Assembly (NCBI GenBank): GCA_021442155.1 | Contig: CM038215.1 | Location: forward strand, 210,794,982 to 210,858,981 | Length of the DNA: 64,000 bases | Reading direction: 5' to 3' | Origin: Cymbidium sinense | Taxonomy: Eukaryota > Streptophyta > Magnoliopsida > Asparagales > Orchidaceae | Made by a program: the position numbers and the translations under genes | Part shown: positions 23,401-35,849 of the stretch, in pieces | Numbering within the stretch: the first letter of the stretch is position 1 | Layout of the letters: every line of letters starts with the position of its first letter | The notes under the pieces: model-generated | What the model was told of the DNA's origin: nothing | Seen by the model: only the letters and a program-made list of their open reading frames with translations | The model's database searches: none

Positions 23401-26400
23401 ATCACATAACACATTTTATGCTATTCACATGCAAGTCTATAAGTACCTATAAATATCATACCTTTCATTTGTAAGGTTTTATTTATAAGTTTCTAAAATA
23501 GTTTTAGATTTAGTAGTGATAATAGCCATTCATATTCTTACTTTAGCCAAAACATGCAATTTTACATAAAATTTGATTTTTCAAAAGACATGGATGTAGG
23601 ATTTTCATATGACATACACATTTAGTATGCTAAGAAAGAAATAAAGTGATGAAAGCATGTAAGTTCATTCACCCTAATTAATTCCTAAAGACAATCCTAT
23701 GGAATAAGATTATTTAAAGTGAATCAAAGTTGGTTTAAGGAAATTTGATTTGGTTTTTGAGTTTGATTTGAATTTTAGGAAATGTGAGAAGGTTTGCTGG
23801 TCCTAACCCATCTCCCTCATGTGTATGTTATTTTAGTTTAATTTTTAGAACCCTTAAGAGGATTTTATGTTTTACTTGGGTTAAGATGTTTATTAAGTTC
23901 ATTAATTACCCCTTACCTACACCACTTTAACATATTTATCAAATAATTATAAGCCAATGTATGACATAAAATCACAAGGAATTTAAATCAGCAATGCACC
24001 TAAGGAAGAAAAGGCCCTAATGCATTTGGCTCACAATTAATGATTAATTAAGCTAAAGGGTTTAATTTAAGTACTTTCATAACCCTTCCCACACATATGG
24101 GTTAGATATGATTTCCTTAATATGCTTAAGTTATTAAACACCTAAGCATCTACCCAAGAAGGAAATGATTGAGTTCTAGAATGATTTTAAAATTGTATCA
24201 AGTTAATTAAGTAGGTCATTAGTGGATTGGCCCTTAATTAAATTAGATTAAGGAAGGAAAGGGGTTCAAGAAATGACTTTGGGGAAATACCCCAAACCCA
24301 TTCCATAAACCTCCTCTTCACTTAAACAAAGTTTAATTAACTTAATCAATGGATTAAATCATTGTTCACATGCTTAATTAAGCTTAATTATATTAAGAGA
24401 GTGATTAAGGATTTATTAATTGATTTCTCTAATTAACTCATCAATAAATTCCACAAAAATTAGGGGAGGCAGAGGTCATCCCACTAAATACATCTAAGAA
24501 ACTTAGAATCAATTAATGAAGAAATTATGAAGTAATTAGGGTTATTAAGTTTTTAATAAAACCAAAATTAAGGAATATTTATTATTTAAAATCAATTGGA
24601 AATAATTTTAATGAATTCCCCTCTGAATTATCTTCAAAATGCAATTTATTTTCTATTTTCTAATTTTTCTACATTTAGTTATGTAATTTTAAAGTTTCTA
24701 TCATTAAGGATTAATTAAAATGCTAATTATATAACTAATCCCATCGGCACCACGTGGACCGCTAACGTGGTGCGCACTTTCCATGTAGCATGACAGGATT
24801 GGTTATTTAAGTTATCACATCCAACGCCGCGTCAGCCAGTGGTGCTACGTGCTTTCTTCTCGACCATCCGATTGAAGATTGGATAGTCAGGATTAAGCCT
24901 ACGATTTGTAAGGGTAAATTGAAGAATTCTACATGGATTAATCAAGAATGTCCATCCAAAACACATGGGATGGACGGTCCATGATCCGTCACTGAGCTTG
25001 CCTGGGAGAGGGAAACCATCTATCTCTTAGGGCTTGATCCAAGCTCTACTAAGCTTGGATTGATCTCAAATTTAACCCACACCATCATCATCCAAAGGAG
25101 CAAGACATCCAATGATCAAAATACAATGGGGTGAAAGTTTCTTTCATAAAGGACCAAGAACTCCTACACTTAAGCTTGGTTTTGATCCATACCTCATCAA
25201 AGGCAATCACCGGTGCTCCTAACCGTCGAGGTAGCTTCGTCTAGTGGAGACGAAGCTCTGTTGAATATTTGAGGGCTTAAAGTTGAGTGGATCTTCTTTT
25301 TGACCAAAGTGGGCTTCAATTGCTTGCGGCCTTGATCAAACTCTCCCTTACAATGCCCTAGAAGCTTTGATGAAGAGTTGAGTGAGCTCAATTGGGTCCT
25401 CTCAAGGTGTTTGAAGGAGGAATTGAGCTCCAGTGGAGAATTGAATAAGATTAAAATTGCCTTGAGCTCCCCTATTTTTGGCTTAAGAAAAACCAAAAAT
25501 GGAGAAATCAAATTAGCTCTAGGATGCTTGGAGGAGCTTGGGAATGCTTGCTCTAGCTTCCTATAACTCAATCGAATGCAAGGCTATCCAAATGAAGTGA
25601 AATTAGTAAGAGTATATCTCCTTCTAGAAGGATCGGATGGTCGAGCATGGCTTTACCATTTTGATCAAATTGATCCTATAGGTTGAGTTGGTTAGGTCAT
25701 TTTGGATCCCATGTGGTTCAGATTGGCCAGAGGGAGGTAGTGGAGAAGTTCTCATGTGCTAAATGAGGTGGAGGAATGATTCTCATGTGCTCATTTTGAG
25801 TGGGGTGGTCAATTTTGGCCTTGTGTTGGGTTTGGCTGACCCAAACCCATTCATCATGTGCACCACACTCACTATTGTCCACTTGGTCCACTAAGTGGGT
25901 GTCAAGTGGCCATGGAAAGGATATGACCAAATTCTAAGTGGAATTGGCCATAGGTTACTCCTTGACCTAGGGTAAAATGGTCATTTGGCTTTGATTTTAC
26001 TTTGGGCGATTTAGAATAGTTTGAAATTGGGTTGGTCCAAATTTTAAAGAATTTAGAGTTGATTTGATGTCATTTGGTTCATGTCGACCCATTTAGGTCA
26101 AAATGGGTCAACTTGGATCAATTTGACCAATTGGTCAAACTTGGTCAAGTTCATATGACTATTTGAAATTTGTTGGTATCATTAGTTTGGTTCAATTTGG
26201 TTTATATTTTGTTTTGGTTCATTTGATTTTATTTAGGTCAAATGGGTCAAGTTGACCAATTTGACCTAATTAGGTTAGGTCATGGGTTGGTTTAGGTTTG
26301 GTTAGTCATTTCAAATATGTTGTAAGCTTTATTTTCAATCAATTTGGGTTTGATTTGATTTTGGCTCATTTTGACCTTTTAGGTCAAGTTGGGTTCATGG

Positions 26401-27923
26401 TCAATTGGGCTAGGTTGGGTCTAGTTGGCCAATTGAGGCTTTGGTCAAGTTCAATAAGTGGTTTAGAATGAATTTTACCCATTGGTTGCAATCAATTTAG
26501 CTTAGATCAAGATTTGACACATTTTGACTTTTTAGGTCAAGTTGGGTCAACTTGGGTCAACTTGGGTCAAGTGGCCAATTGGGATAGGTTAGGCTTAAAT
26601 GATGACTTGGTTAAGTTCAAACATTAATCATGAATTGATTTTGATTAATGGTTTCAATCAATTTGGCCTATGGTAGATTTTGGCTAGTTTAGGTTTCATT
26701 TTGGTTGGGTTGACTTTTTTGACCCTTAGGTTTGATTTGTTTGACCCAATTTGAGTGATTGATCATCTCATGATGATTGTTGCTCACAATGTGTGGCTTA
26801 GGTGGGCTTAGTTCAATCCAATTTAGGTAGGATTAGGATTTGGCTCACAAGGGGTACTTTAAGTCACTTTGGGTCAAGTGAGCCTAAGTGAGTCAATTGG
26901 CTTGATCAAGACTTGATTCAAGTTTGGTTGAACTCATATATGGACTTATGTTTGAAATATAAATCCATTTGCAAGTGATTTGGAGTCAAATGGGTTTTGA
27001 TTCATTTGACAATTTCAAGTTCAAAGGGTGAACATGAGTTTGACTTGGGTTTGATTTTTTTGAATTTAGTTTTGGTTTGATGATTGAAGTTTATATTTAT
27101 ATTTGGATTCATGATTGAAGGATTGATTGAATCATGAAGACAAATCAAGGGTTTGGCTTGATTTGATTTTGATTTGGATAAGTTCAAGAGTTTGACTTCA
27201 AAGGCTTAGGTTAAATTTTGGTTGAATTTGGATTTGATTTTTGAATTTAGTTTTGGTTGTTTGAATTTATATTTCATTTATATTTGTGAATGTAAATGAT
27301 CATATAAATGGGCTATGAGAAAATTTCTTGAATTTGATTTGATTTGGATTTTGTTTGATGGAGTTCAAGGGTTTATCTTGAAAGAGTTTAGGTTGGATTT
27401 TGATTGGATTTAGGTTTGAATCTTGAATTTGTTTTGGTTATTTGGATTGATATTATATTTATATTTGTGAATATAAATGAGAATATAAATGGGTTATGAG
27501 ATAATTTCTTGAATTTAAATTGATTTGGATTTGATTTGAGTGAAGTCCATAAAGATTTTTTAAATTTGGAATTGAGTCATGGGTTCCAATCATTTGGAAT
27601 TGATTCATGATTTGAGAAAATCCATTGGAATTTATATGAGGTTTGTTTTTGTTTTTGTTTTTTTTTTAATTGAAGTTGATTTGAGTTTGGAGTTTGACTT
27701 GAAAGAAGGAAGTGAGGATTTGGTTCAAGCTATAGGGTAGGTAGTTTTCTAACACCTCTAAGGCATGACCTATTATGGCTAACTCTTCTAAGTCTCCAGG
27801 GTTAGGTTAACTGTTCACCTAATCACTAGAAGTGTTTTAAAGCTATGAAACTCTTACTATTTAAGATGAATCCTATGTCTAAGATGGAGAGGTTGAGAAC
27901 TCACTCTAAAAAAGAGGTCAACA
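20427..27923 (-). repeat. G2 5' LTR (~7.5 kb)
   Basis: Runs on the minus strand from TGTTGACCTC (complement of 27914-27923) to CACCACT (complement of 20427-20433; the last base is changed from A). It equals the solo LTR at 36424-44208 in inverted orientation and the G1 LTR. Contents in + coordinates: a pyrimidine tract at 22045-22098, a CACGTG palindrome at 24751-24756, the TTGACC/GGTCAA array at about 26040-26780, and T/G-rich sequence to 27700. No conserved gene: the 124-codon open stretch at 25197-25571 is not kept in the sister LTRs. I cannot place the transcription start or poly(A) site. Confidence 0.9.
26040..26780 (-). promoter_or_regulatory. Array of TTGACC/T (W-box-like) motifs in the G2 5' LTR
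   Basis: GGTCAA on the + strand (TTGACC on the element strand) recurs many times, for example in the run between 26096 and 26155 and again at 26235-26265, 26378-26400 and 26530-26575, with the inverse TTGACC interspersed. TTGAC followed by C or T is the core bound by plant WRKY factors. The array lies within ~2 kb of the 5' end of the LTR, that is in U3. Binding is not shown. Confidence 0.45.
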
Positions 27924-27928
27924 CTTCA
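27924..27928. repeat. Target site duplication of G2, right copy (CTTCA)
   Basis: Follows directly on the LTR end GAGGTCAACA. It pairs with CCTCA at 3993-3997. Host integrase sequence resumes here. Confidence 0.85.
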
Positions 27929-28955
27929 TGGCCATTCAAGTGTTGGGGTACTGACATAGTGGGTTTGATCGATCCTTCTTCTAGGGACATCAGTTTATCT
28001 TAGCTGCTACCGACTACTTTTTCAAATGGGAAAAGGTGATTCCACTCAGAGAGGTCAAAGCTTAGCATGTGTTCCAATTTTTTAAGAACTATATCGTATA
28101 TAGATTTGGGGTATCTTGATGAATTATATTGATAATGGTACTGCATTTAAGAACACCAAAATCAATAACTTTTCTCGGAGACACGACATAGATTAGAGAA
28201 ACTCTACCAAATACTATTATCTAAGAACTATTATCTAAGAACAAATAGTTTAGCAGAAGCCTTCAACAAAACTCTCATCCAAATACTCAAGAAAGACACT
28301 CAATGATAACAAACTACAGTGGCATGAGTAGTTAGTTGAAGCTTTGTGGGCCTACCGCACCACCTACAGAACTCCAACGTAGTCTATTCCTTTCTCTTTA
28401 GTGTACGGGTCCAAAGCGGTTCTATCATTAGAAGTCCAACTCCCATCACTAAGAATAGCTGTGGGTAGCAAGATCACAACAGAGCAGAACGCCAAGTTAT
28501 GGTTAGAATAGCTCCAAGTTTTGGAGGAGAGATGCCTACGGGCATGCCAAAATCTCAAGTTGTATAAAGCAAAAATGATTCAAGCTCACAATAAGTTGAT
28601 ATATCCTAGAGTTTTTCAAGTAGGAGAGCTTGTTTTGGTTCTAAAGAGACCAATTGTTGCCAGTCAAGAGATGGGAAGAAAGTTTGAACCCACTTGAGAA
28701 GGCCCTTTTGCCCTATAGAAAGCCTACCAAAAAGGATCATAACAGATTATTAATCATAAAAGAGAGTGCCTGATGCTTCTAATCAATGGACTCAACCTAA
28801 AAAATTATTATCCATAAAATCTTGTTTGAAAATAATTATTATCAATGAAAATTCATTTCAAATTTAATCTCTTTGAAAGCATTTCTGTCTATGAATCTAC
28901 AATGGCGTGTTTAGGATAGGTGTAAGAGAACCTAAGCGACATCCAATCCTTCTTC
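27924..28955 (+). pseudogene. G1 integrase, catalytic core and C-terminal part
   Basis: Resumes as WPFKCWGTDIVGLIDPSS (27929-27982), giving the first catalytic Asp in GTDIVG. ATDYF then KW follow near 28003-28030 in another frame. A NGTAFKNTKI block near 28134-28163 sits at the second Asp position, and LAEAFNKTLIQILK near 28250-28295 holds the catalytic Glu. A duplicated CTATTATCTAAGAA lies near 28217-28245. VYGSKAVLSLEVQLPSLR-like sequence near 28400-28452 and AGELVLVLKRPIVASQEMGR-like sequence near 28623-28680 form the C-terminal part. There is no chromodomain that I can see. Stops occur throughout. Confidence 0.85.
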
Positions 28956-29079
28956 AACACAACATAAACATAGTTTACACATAAAATAAACACATATCTT
29001 TTGCCTCAGACTACTTTGAGTTGAGATAACGCCCCTAGCAGCCCTCACTTAGTAGCTACTCTAGGTTGGGTCAATTCAC

Positions 29080-30640
29080 TACTTAGCTAGTGTACCTCCC
29101 CAATGGTCTTTTTGCTCAGGAGGATGTAAGTCTCCCATTCTTTTTTCTTGGCTTAACTACTGCACACGGATGAGTGCCTTGTTAGTATGGTATCATTACT
29201 ACGTGGCCGGTAAGCTACCTCATGTTGGCTCTATTTAAGAAGATATAAGTCTCATATGCTTTCTTCTTGGACTAGCCTCCATGCACTAACTAGGTCAAGT
29301 ATATTCGAGGATTAGGGTAAATCCCTCGGTGGCTCCTTTCCTCCTGGCTACTTTAAGTTTGTGTCCAGTCCTTCCTCGAGACTTCCCATTTTGTAGTCAC
29401 CTTAGGTCAGAGAGTACTTGTCTAGCTGATGACAGACTATCCCGATGATCATTTCCATCTATGAAGTTGTAAGTCTTCTATGACCTTCTCTTAGATTGAT
29501 TATCGCACACTGACGGGCACCATAGGTTGGTTGGTGTTCATTATGCTGACAATGACCCACCCAATGGATACACTACTCATGACAGATGTAAGGCTCTGTG
29601 CTTTCTCTTTGAGTTGGCCATCGCACACCTATAAACTTTCTTCCAGGGATTAGGATAATGCAACCTCCCCTCTTGGCACTCTATTTGGATCATGTATTTA
29701 TGACCCCATCTAGACACTACCCGAGTTACTACTAGATTGGACAGTCCCATTTTCCTAGTAGCTGCCCCTATGGTTGGAAGATTTGTACTACGGATGTGCA
29801 GACTCTCCCTTTGGATTGGCAAGGCCAACATAGCCCCTTCTTACTGCTATCCATCACACACCAACAGAGTCCACACAAACATATAAACAAACAAATATAT
29901 TTTTGCTTGTAGATTAGGAGAACACCCTTAGTGGTACCTTTTTCCAAGCAAGCATCCTATCTTTAGGGAAGTGTCAGCAAAACTCTCTATAAGAATCACC
30001 TGACTACTCTTGAGTTGAGATAAAATCCCCAGTTGCACTTACTCAATAGTCTCCTTAGATTGGGTTCGATAACCCTAGTGACTATTTTACTTTAGAAGAT
30101 ATAAGTCCTCGTGATTTCTTCCTAGCACAGTCATTGCTCACTGAAAGACAACCCTTATGTCGGTTAGTCTCACTTTTCAGTCGGTAAACTACCTCTTTGG
30201 ATTGTTTAATCTAAGATAGGCCCAGGATGACATAGCCCCTTCTTAGTGGATCCATCACACATTGACAGGGTCCAAAAATTAAATTAAACTAAATCAAATT
30301 CAATCAACTAAACAAATTAAATGAAATAGAATGAATTTAATTCTGACTACTCTTGAGCCAAGGTGAGATCCCCAGCGGCGCTCACTCAGTAATCTCCCAA
30401 AGTCAGGTTTGATTTTCTATGCCACCAACAAGTCACCCCGGTGATTATTTTTGCTTTAGAAGATGTAAGTCCTTGCGCTTTTTTCTTCGCATAGTCATTG
30501 CACACCAAAAGGCAACCCTTAGGTCGGATAATCTTACACTTTGACTAGTAAACTACCCCTTTGGGCTGGTAAATCTAAGATGGCTCCTTCTTAGTGGTCC
30601 ACCGCACACCGACTAGATCCATAAATCAAATCAAAATTAA
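29080..30640 (+). repeat. Diverged tandem repeats in the G1 3' UTR (~340-bp unit)
   Basis: Two clear units start at about 29998 and 30342 (both with CTGACTACTCTTGAG near their start and GATCCATCACACA/GGTCCACCGCACACC near their end). Older, partial units upstream share ATGTAAGTCTCC (29126), ATATAAGTCTCATATG (29241), TTGTAAGTCTTC (29466) and ATGTAAGGCTC (29584), each followed by TTCTT/TTCTC and a GCACAC box. Repeat arrays between pol and 3' LTR are known in Tat/Ogre elements. Confidence 0.7.
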
Positions 30641-30649
30641 ATCAAATAA

Positions 30650-31130
30650 ATTCAACTGAGCTCATATCCCTAGTGGGTATGCCCTCGAAACAAATAAATT
30701 AAATCCAACTTAATCTCCCTTGTATGGTCAAATCGTATTCCTCTACCCAGTGGAGCCCAAATCAAATACAATCCAATCTCTTTAATGGAGTCATGAAAAA
30801 TCAAAAAGCAAATCTAATCTTGATCCCCAGTGTACTCAAGATTATATCCCCAGTGGATATGCCCCCAAACCAAATCAAAATAAATCCAACCATGATCTCC
30901 AGTGGATTCAAGCATGTATCCCCGGTAGATCTCTCTTTCATAAATCAAATCAAATAAATTAGAATAAATTAAATTAAATATTCATCCCCAGTAGATTCTT
31001 ATTAAATAAATCCAATCAAACCTCAATCCCTAGAAAATTTCCCCTCTAATTCCCGTGGCATAGATCAAACCCAATTCATGCAAGATTCCCCAGTGAATCC
31101 CCCTTCATGTCCTTAACATGAAATACTCAT
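30650..31130 (+). repeat. Short-period repeats of the TCCCCAGTGG type in the G1 3' UTR
   Basis: The box TATCCCCAGTGGATATGCCC or close forms (CTAGTGGGTATGCCC at 30669, CCCAGTGGAGCCC near 30758, ATCCCCAGTGTACTC near 30822, CCCAGTGGATATGCC near 30849, TCTCCAGTGGATTC near 30896, TCCCCAGTAGATTC near 30985) recurs about every 40-80 bases between AAATCAAATCAA-like spacers. Confidence 0.65.
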
Positions 31131-32469
31131 CAAATCTTCTTTGACTCTCTTATGTCCTTGGCATGCGACGAGTCACATTTGCTAAGATCATGATCTTATT
31201 TATCTCTTGGGTTTGGGTACAGATTGCTTCTGTTAGCCCTTGTAATTTTTTTGGGCATTGTTGATCATCTCGATCAATGCCAATACGTGCAATGTACCCT
31301 TCAGTTACACCACACCTATTGGGGGTCCTTTTGTTGACCTCACTTTTGGAGTGAGGATACAATCTTCTCATCTTAGATCTAGGAGTCTTCTAAATACTAA
31401 GAGCTCCCCAGTCATAGGGCACTTCTAGCGACTAAGTGAACACTTAACCTAAGCCTAGAGACTTAGGAGAATCAGTCATAGGATTTAGATCATGCCTTAA
31501 AGATTAGGATAACTTACCTACCCTATAGCCTATACACAATTTAAGGCTACCTCCTTAACCTAAATCAAACCTCAAATTCAATCCAATTTCAAATCCACAT
31601 AACTAAACTTTAATTAAATCTATAATCAAACCCAAACCCTAATTCCAATCGAATCTTAAATCAAATCAACCTTTTTAAGCCTTATGATTTAATCCTATTG
31701 ATTTAGCCAAAACTCTTTTCAATCCAAACCAAACTCAATTGATTTTCTCAAAACTAATTCAACCCTTCAATCAACATACCAACAATCAAATTCAAGCCTC
31801 CAAACCAACTTCAAATCAAATTCATAACCCAAATCTTTCCTAAGACCATGACTTGATTCTATGGACTTAGCCAAATTCCTTTCAATCCAACCAAACTTAA
31901 TTGATTTTCTCATATGTCAATCAATCCTCCAAGTATCCCTCCAAATCAAATCCACAATCAAATTCAATTCCTCAAATCAAATTCAAATAACCTTTCTAAG
32001 CCCTATGATTTAATCTTATGGACTTAGCCAAATCTCCTCAATCCAAACTAAGCTCAATTGATTTTTCTCATAAATCAATTCAATCAATTCAATCCTTCAG
32101 TCCAAACCAAATCAAATCTACAATTAATCAACCAAGCCAAAAATCGATCCAATCAAACCTAACTTAACCCATTTGATTTCAAATATTCCAATGATCCAAA
32201 ATCTATTCAAATCTAAATCAATTACAACTAAAGATATAAATCAATTCCAAATCAATATTCAAACTCAATTGAACTCAAATCAAACCTCAATCAAGCCAAT
32301 TGACTCATTTAGGCTCACTTGAACCAAAGTGAGCTAAATGACCCATTTGAGCCGATTTACAATCCAACCCAAATTGGATTGAATCAAACCATCCAAAACC
32401 TCCCACAATGATTATTGATCATCCTTGATTGATCAATTGCAATCAATTAGGTCGAACCAAGTCAATTTG

Positions 32470-33240
32470 GTCATTTGACCAAGTTAGCTCACTTAACCTA
32501 CATGAGCCAAATTTTACCATAAGCCAAATTAATTGAAACCAATGATACACATCAACCTAAGATCAATCCTTGAACATGACTGGACCATCAATTGAGCCAA
32601 ACCTAACCCAATTGGCCCTCTGACCCAAGTTGACCCAATTTGACCTAAAAGATAAAATTGGGTTTGACCAAAAAGACCAAATTTGGATAAATCAAGATCT
32701 AACCCAAATTGATTGCAACCAATGGCTCATATCATTCCAAATTAATCATTGAACATGATCAAAGCCTTGATTGAACCCAATTGACCTATTTAGCCCAAAT
32801 TGACCTAAAGGATCAAAATGGACTAAATCAAAACCAAATTTAAATTAATTCAAACCAAAGCCTACAATCATTTTCAATTAATCAATTGAACATGAACCAA
32901 TTCCTAACTCAAGCCAATTTGGCCAAATTAGTCAAATTGGTCAACTTGACCCATTTGACCCATTTGAACTCAAATGGGTCAAATCCAAATCTAAGCCAAA
33001 TTGAACCAAACCAATTACACCAAAATATTTCAAATACTCATTTGAACTTGTCCAAGCTTAGTTTGACCCAATTTGACCAATTGGATAACTTGACCCAACT
33101 TAGCCCAATTTGACCTACGTGGATCAAATTGAGCCAAACCCACTCAAACCATGCCCAAACCTAATGAAATTTGGCATGACCCATCCTTGACTCATCTTAG
33201 GTCAACCTAAATTGAACCCAATATAACCCACTACCCATTG
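32470..33240 (+). promoter_or_regulatory. Array of TTGACC/T (W-box-like) motifs in the G1 3' LTR
   Basis: I count about 13 TTGAC[C/T] on the + strand between 32475 and 33190 (for example four in 33061-33120) and at least four of the reverse form. This is far more than expected for a six-base motif in ~750 bases. Position in U3 matches the arrays in G2 and S. Confidence 0.45.
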
Positions 33241-33588
33241 GATAAATGCCTCCATAAAAAACACAACCCCAAATTAGTTAGTCAACTACCCTCCTTTGCA
33301 TTTGGCAGTCACCCAAAGCTTAGAATGGAACCCTACCTAAGAGGCTAACCTAACTCATAGTGCCTAGGTCAGCCATAGGCCAAGAGGAGGTGAGTTAACC
33401 CACCTCTCATCATTGGCCAAGCCCAAGTGAGATAGTGATATTTCAAGCCACCAACCTTAAGCCCTCCTCCAACCAAGTCAAGGCACATAAGCTTAGTCAT
33501 GTCCCCTCTGGCAACCTGCAAAGGTCGGATGGCTGAAAATGATCAGATGGATCTTAGTCATTTGATCCAAGGAAAGAGGGGTATACCT

Positions 33589-33604
33589 CCCCCCCCCCCC
33601 CCCC
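33589..33604 (+). repeat. Homopolymer C(16) in the G1 3' LTR
   Basis: A run of 16 C after GTATACCT. The equivalent place in S (38895-38923) holds a GT repeat followed by a G run, so this spot of the LTR is prone to simple-sequence growth. The exact length may be affected by sequencing error. Confidence 0.8.
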
Positions 33605-35849
33605 ATTTAATCTAATTCAAATACTTGAACCCTCAATGAGCCCTAGCAGCTAGAGACGAGTTCCCTAAGTGCATTCTGAGCTCCCCAAGTATTCCCATCA
33701 TCGAAAAACACCAGCCTGAGCTGAATAAAGCACTCCAATCCAACCTTCTCAAAACTCAACCGCACTTCAATTAACTCTTCTCACATTCACCAAGCTCTGG
33801 CAAAGTGAAAAGAATCATTTTCCAAGCTCTTGATCACTAGAAGAACCTACTAAGATAATTCCTGTGAGGATTGTGGTGGCATTTGGTTCACAAAGCAACT
33901 GGCAGGGAGGCATCACACCATCTTCTCAACAGAACTTCATCTCATCAATATGAAGCTACCTTGATCAATTTGTCATCGATCTTGAACTCCGTTGAGGTAC
34001 AATTCCACTAAACTAAAATTTCTCAATTTTTTTCTAGGCCTTTTTGAAGTGAATGTTTATTTCTTATGAATCCAACAATTAAATCTCTTAGGATCTCCCT
34101 TTTGAAGGTGTGGGATCAATCTCGACCCAATTTGAGCTCCGGTGAGCTCGAATTGGGCATCGGAAGGCAGACGATGTCCGTCTTCTATCGAGCGAGAGAC
34201 GATAGATCACCCTCCATTTATTCCATGTGATTAGAATGGATGACCATGATTAATTCACTAATTAATCTTGATTTAATCCCTTAAAAATAAGGGGTTTAAT
34301 CTATGTTGTCTAAACTTAAAATGGAAGTTCGGATGATGGGGACAAAATCGCATCCGCCACTGCCGCGTAGGTGCTAACTCAGGCATGTTTAAATCACCAA
34401 TCTTGCGGTCCACGTGGAAAGTGCGCCATGTCAACGGTCCACATGGCATCGATGGCATTAAGCTTAATTAGGCTTAATTAATTCATTTTAATGGTATGGA
34501 ACTTTAGAAAAATCATAACAAATTGTAGACAAATTCAAAAAATACAAATAAATACTCATTTTAAAGGTATTCTAAGAAGAATTAATTAAAATTAATCTCA
34601 ATTAATTTTGAATAATAATTAAGGTTTAATTATAAACTTAATTAGCTTAATTAAACCTTAATCACTTTCGTAATTATCTCCAAACTTAGCAAGATGATTT
34701 AATGGGATGACCTCTACCTCTCATGAATTTCTTGGAATTTATTGCTTAGTAATTAGGACAAATTAAAGATTCAAATCTTAATTACCCTCTTTAATTAATT
34801 AGGTGATTAATTAGCATTCAAAAAAGTAAGAATTAACTAATTAAAGTTTACAAATCACTATTTAATAGTAAATGGATGAGAGAAAAAGATTAGGACCTCT
34901 TTCTTAATCCCTCTCCTAAGTCCATCTCATTTCAAGAGAGCTAATTAAGGTAAAAATTAATTAAGTGATTAATTTATTAATTAAGTGGCTAAATTAAATC
35001 AAATTGGAATACAAATCATATCAAATAATTAACACTGAAATTAAAGGTTTCTCTTCATGTATTTAATAACATAAAGACCCCTAAGAAAATTATGATTAGC
35101 CCATATTTGTGGGAAAATCATAAGAGTGCTTAATTAGATTCTTTAATCTAATTCATCTTTATTTATGAGTCAATTGCATTAGGTCTTTCGGAGCATTGCA
35201 ATTTCATTTTCTTACTTGTTCATTTCATTTGTGGCTCATAATTAAGTGATCAATTAAATTAAAGAAGCATAGAAAAAGGTAATTAAGTGATCTCATTGAT
35301 ATTTCAACTTAATTAATACATAAAACTCATTTAATTATCTTGCCTTGAACTAATTAAGATTACCAACATGGGAATGGGGTGAAAATGGTTCCTATCATCT
35401 TTAAATTAACTCAAATCCAAAACCAAATTAATAAGAAACTTTGATTTTCCTTAAAAAAAATTTAATTAATATATTTTTCCATAGGAATTCATTTAGTTGA
35501 ATGAACCATGTGTTTATATTTAGTTATTCCTTTCCAATCACTTCTAAATGTTGTATGTCATATGAATCCATGCATTCATGTTTTCAAATTTAAGTGAATC
35601 AAATGAAGGTTATTTACATGAGCTTGCATGTGTTGATGTAACTTAATTATGTGTGTTGCTATTATCACTAATAATTTCAAATCTATTTTCTGAAGTTTAT
35701 AAATTGATAATAATATGTGGAGTGATGATAGTTACAAATATATAGGAGTTGCATATGCTTATAGCCTATGTATGTGAAGTGAAGCTCTCGTTCTTCAATT
35801 CCTATATAGATTTACATATGTTTAAATGTTAATAAATATATTGTGTGGA

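Larger units (their letters stand above)
3998..27923 (-). mobile_element. G2: near full-length Tat-type Ty3/gypsy retrotransposon nested in G1
   Basis: Coding reads on the minus strand from gag near 17530 to integrase near 9231. Two direct copies of the long LTR flank it, at 20427-27923 (5' LTR) and 3998-9195 (3' LTR, shortened), with a primer binding site just inside the 5' LTR at 20401-20418. The outer ends are TGTTGACCTC (complement of 27914-27923) and CACCACA (complement of 3998-4004), with 5-bp flanks CCTCA/CTTCA. Comparing about 130 bases near the LTR ends (4021 on against 20451 on) I count about 11 substitutions, so insertion is not recent. All coding domains carry stops or frameshifts. 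Confidence 0.92.
28956..31331 (+). other. G1 3' untranslated region between integrase and 3' LTR
   Basis: About 2.4 kb with no ORF worth naming. It is built from diverged direct repeats (motifs AGATGTAAGTC...TTTCTTC and TCATTGCACACCGACAGG-like), described separately, ending with ~200 bases of single-copy sequence. The polypurine tract should lie just before 31332; the best candidate is the G-rich GGGGGTCCTTT at 31321-31331, which is poor. G2 has lost this whole region. Confidence 0.7.

Noticed and set aside
25197..25571. 124-codon open stretch on the minus strand inside the G2 5' LTR
   Set aside because: The same place in the G2 3' LTR and in solo LTR S does not keep the frame, and there is no recognisable motif; a chance open stretch in GC-richer LTR sequence.
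27000..27750. Gene-like low-complexity stretch rich in TTTGATTTGG
   Set aside because: It is matched in inverted orientation at 36640-37560 in solo LTR S and is plain LTR sequence.
31560..33250. Regular-looking short repeats (CAAATCAAATC, TTGACC) that might suggest a CRISPR-like or satellite array
   Set aside because: No constant repeat with unique spacers; the motifs are irregularly spaced and belong to the LTR. The host is a plant.
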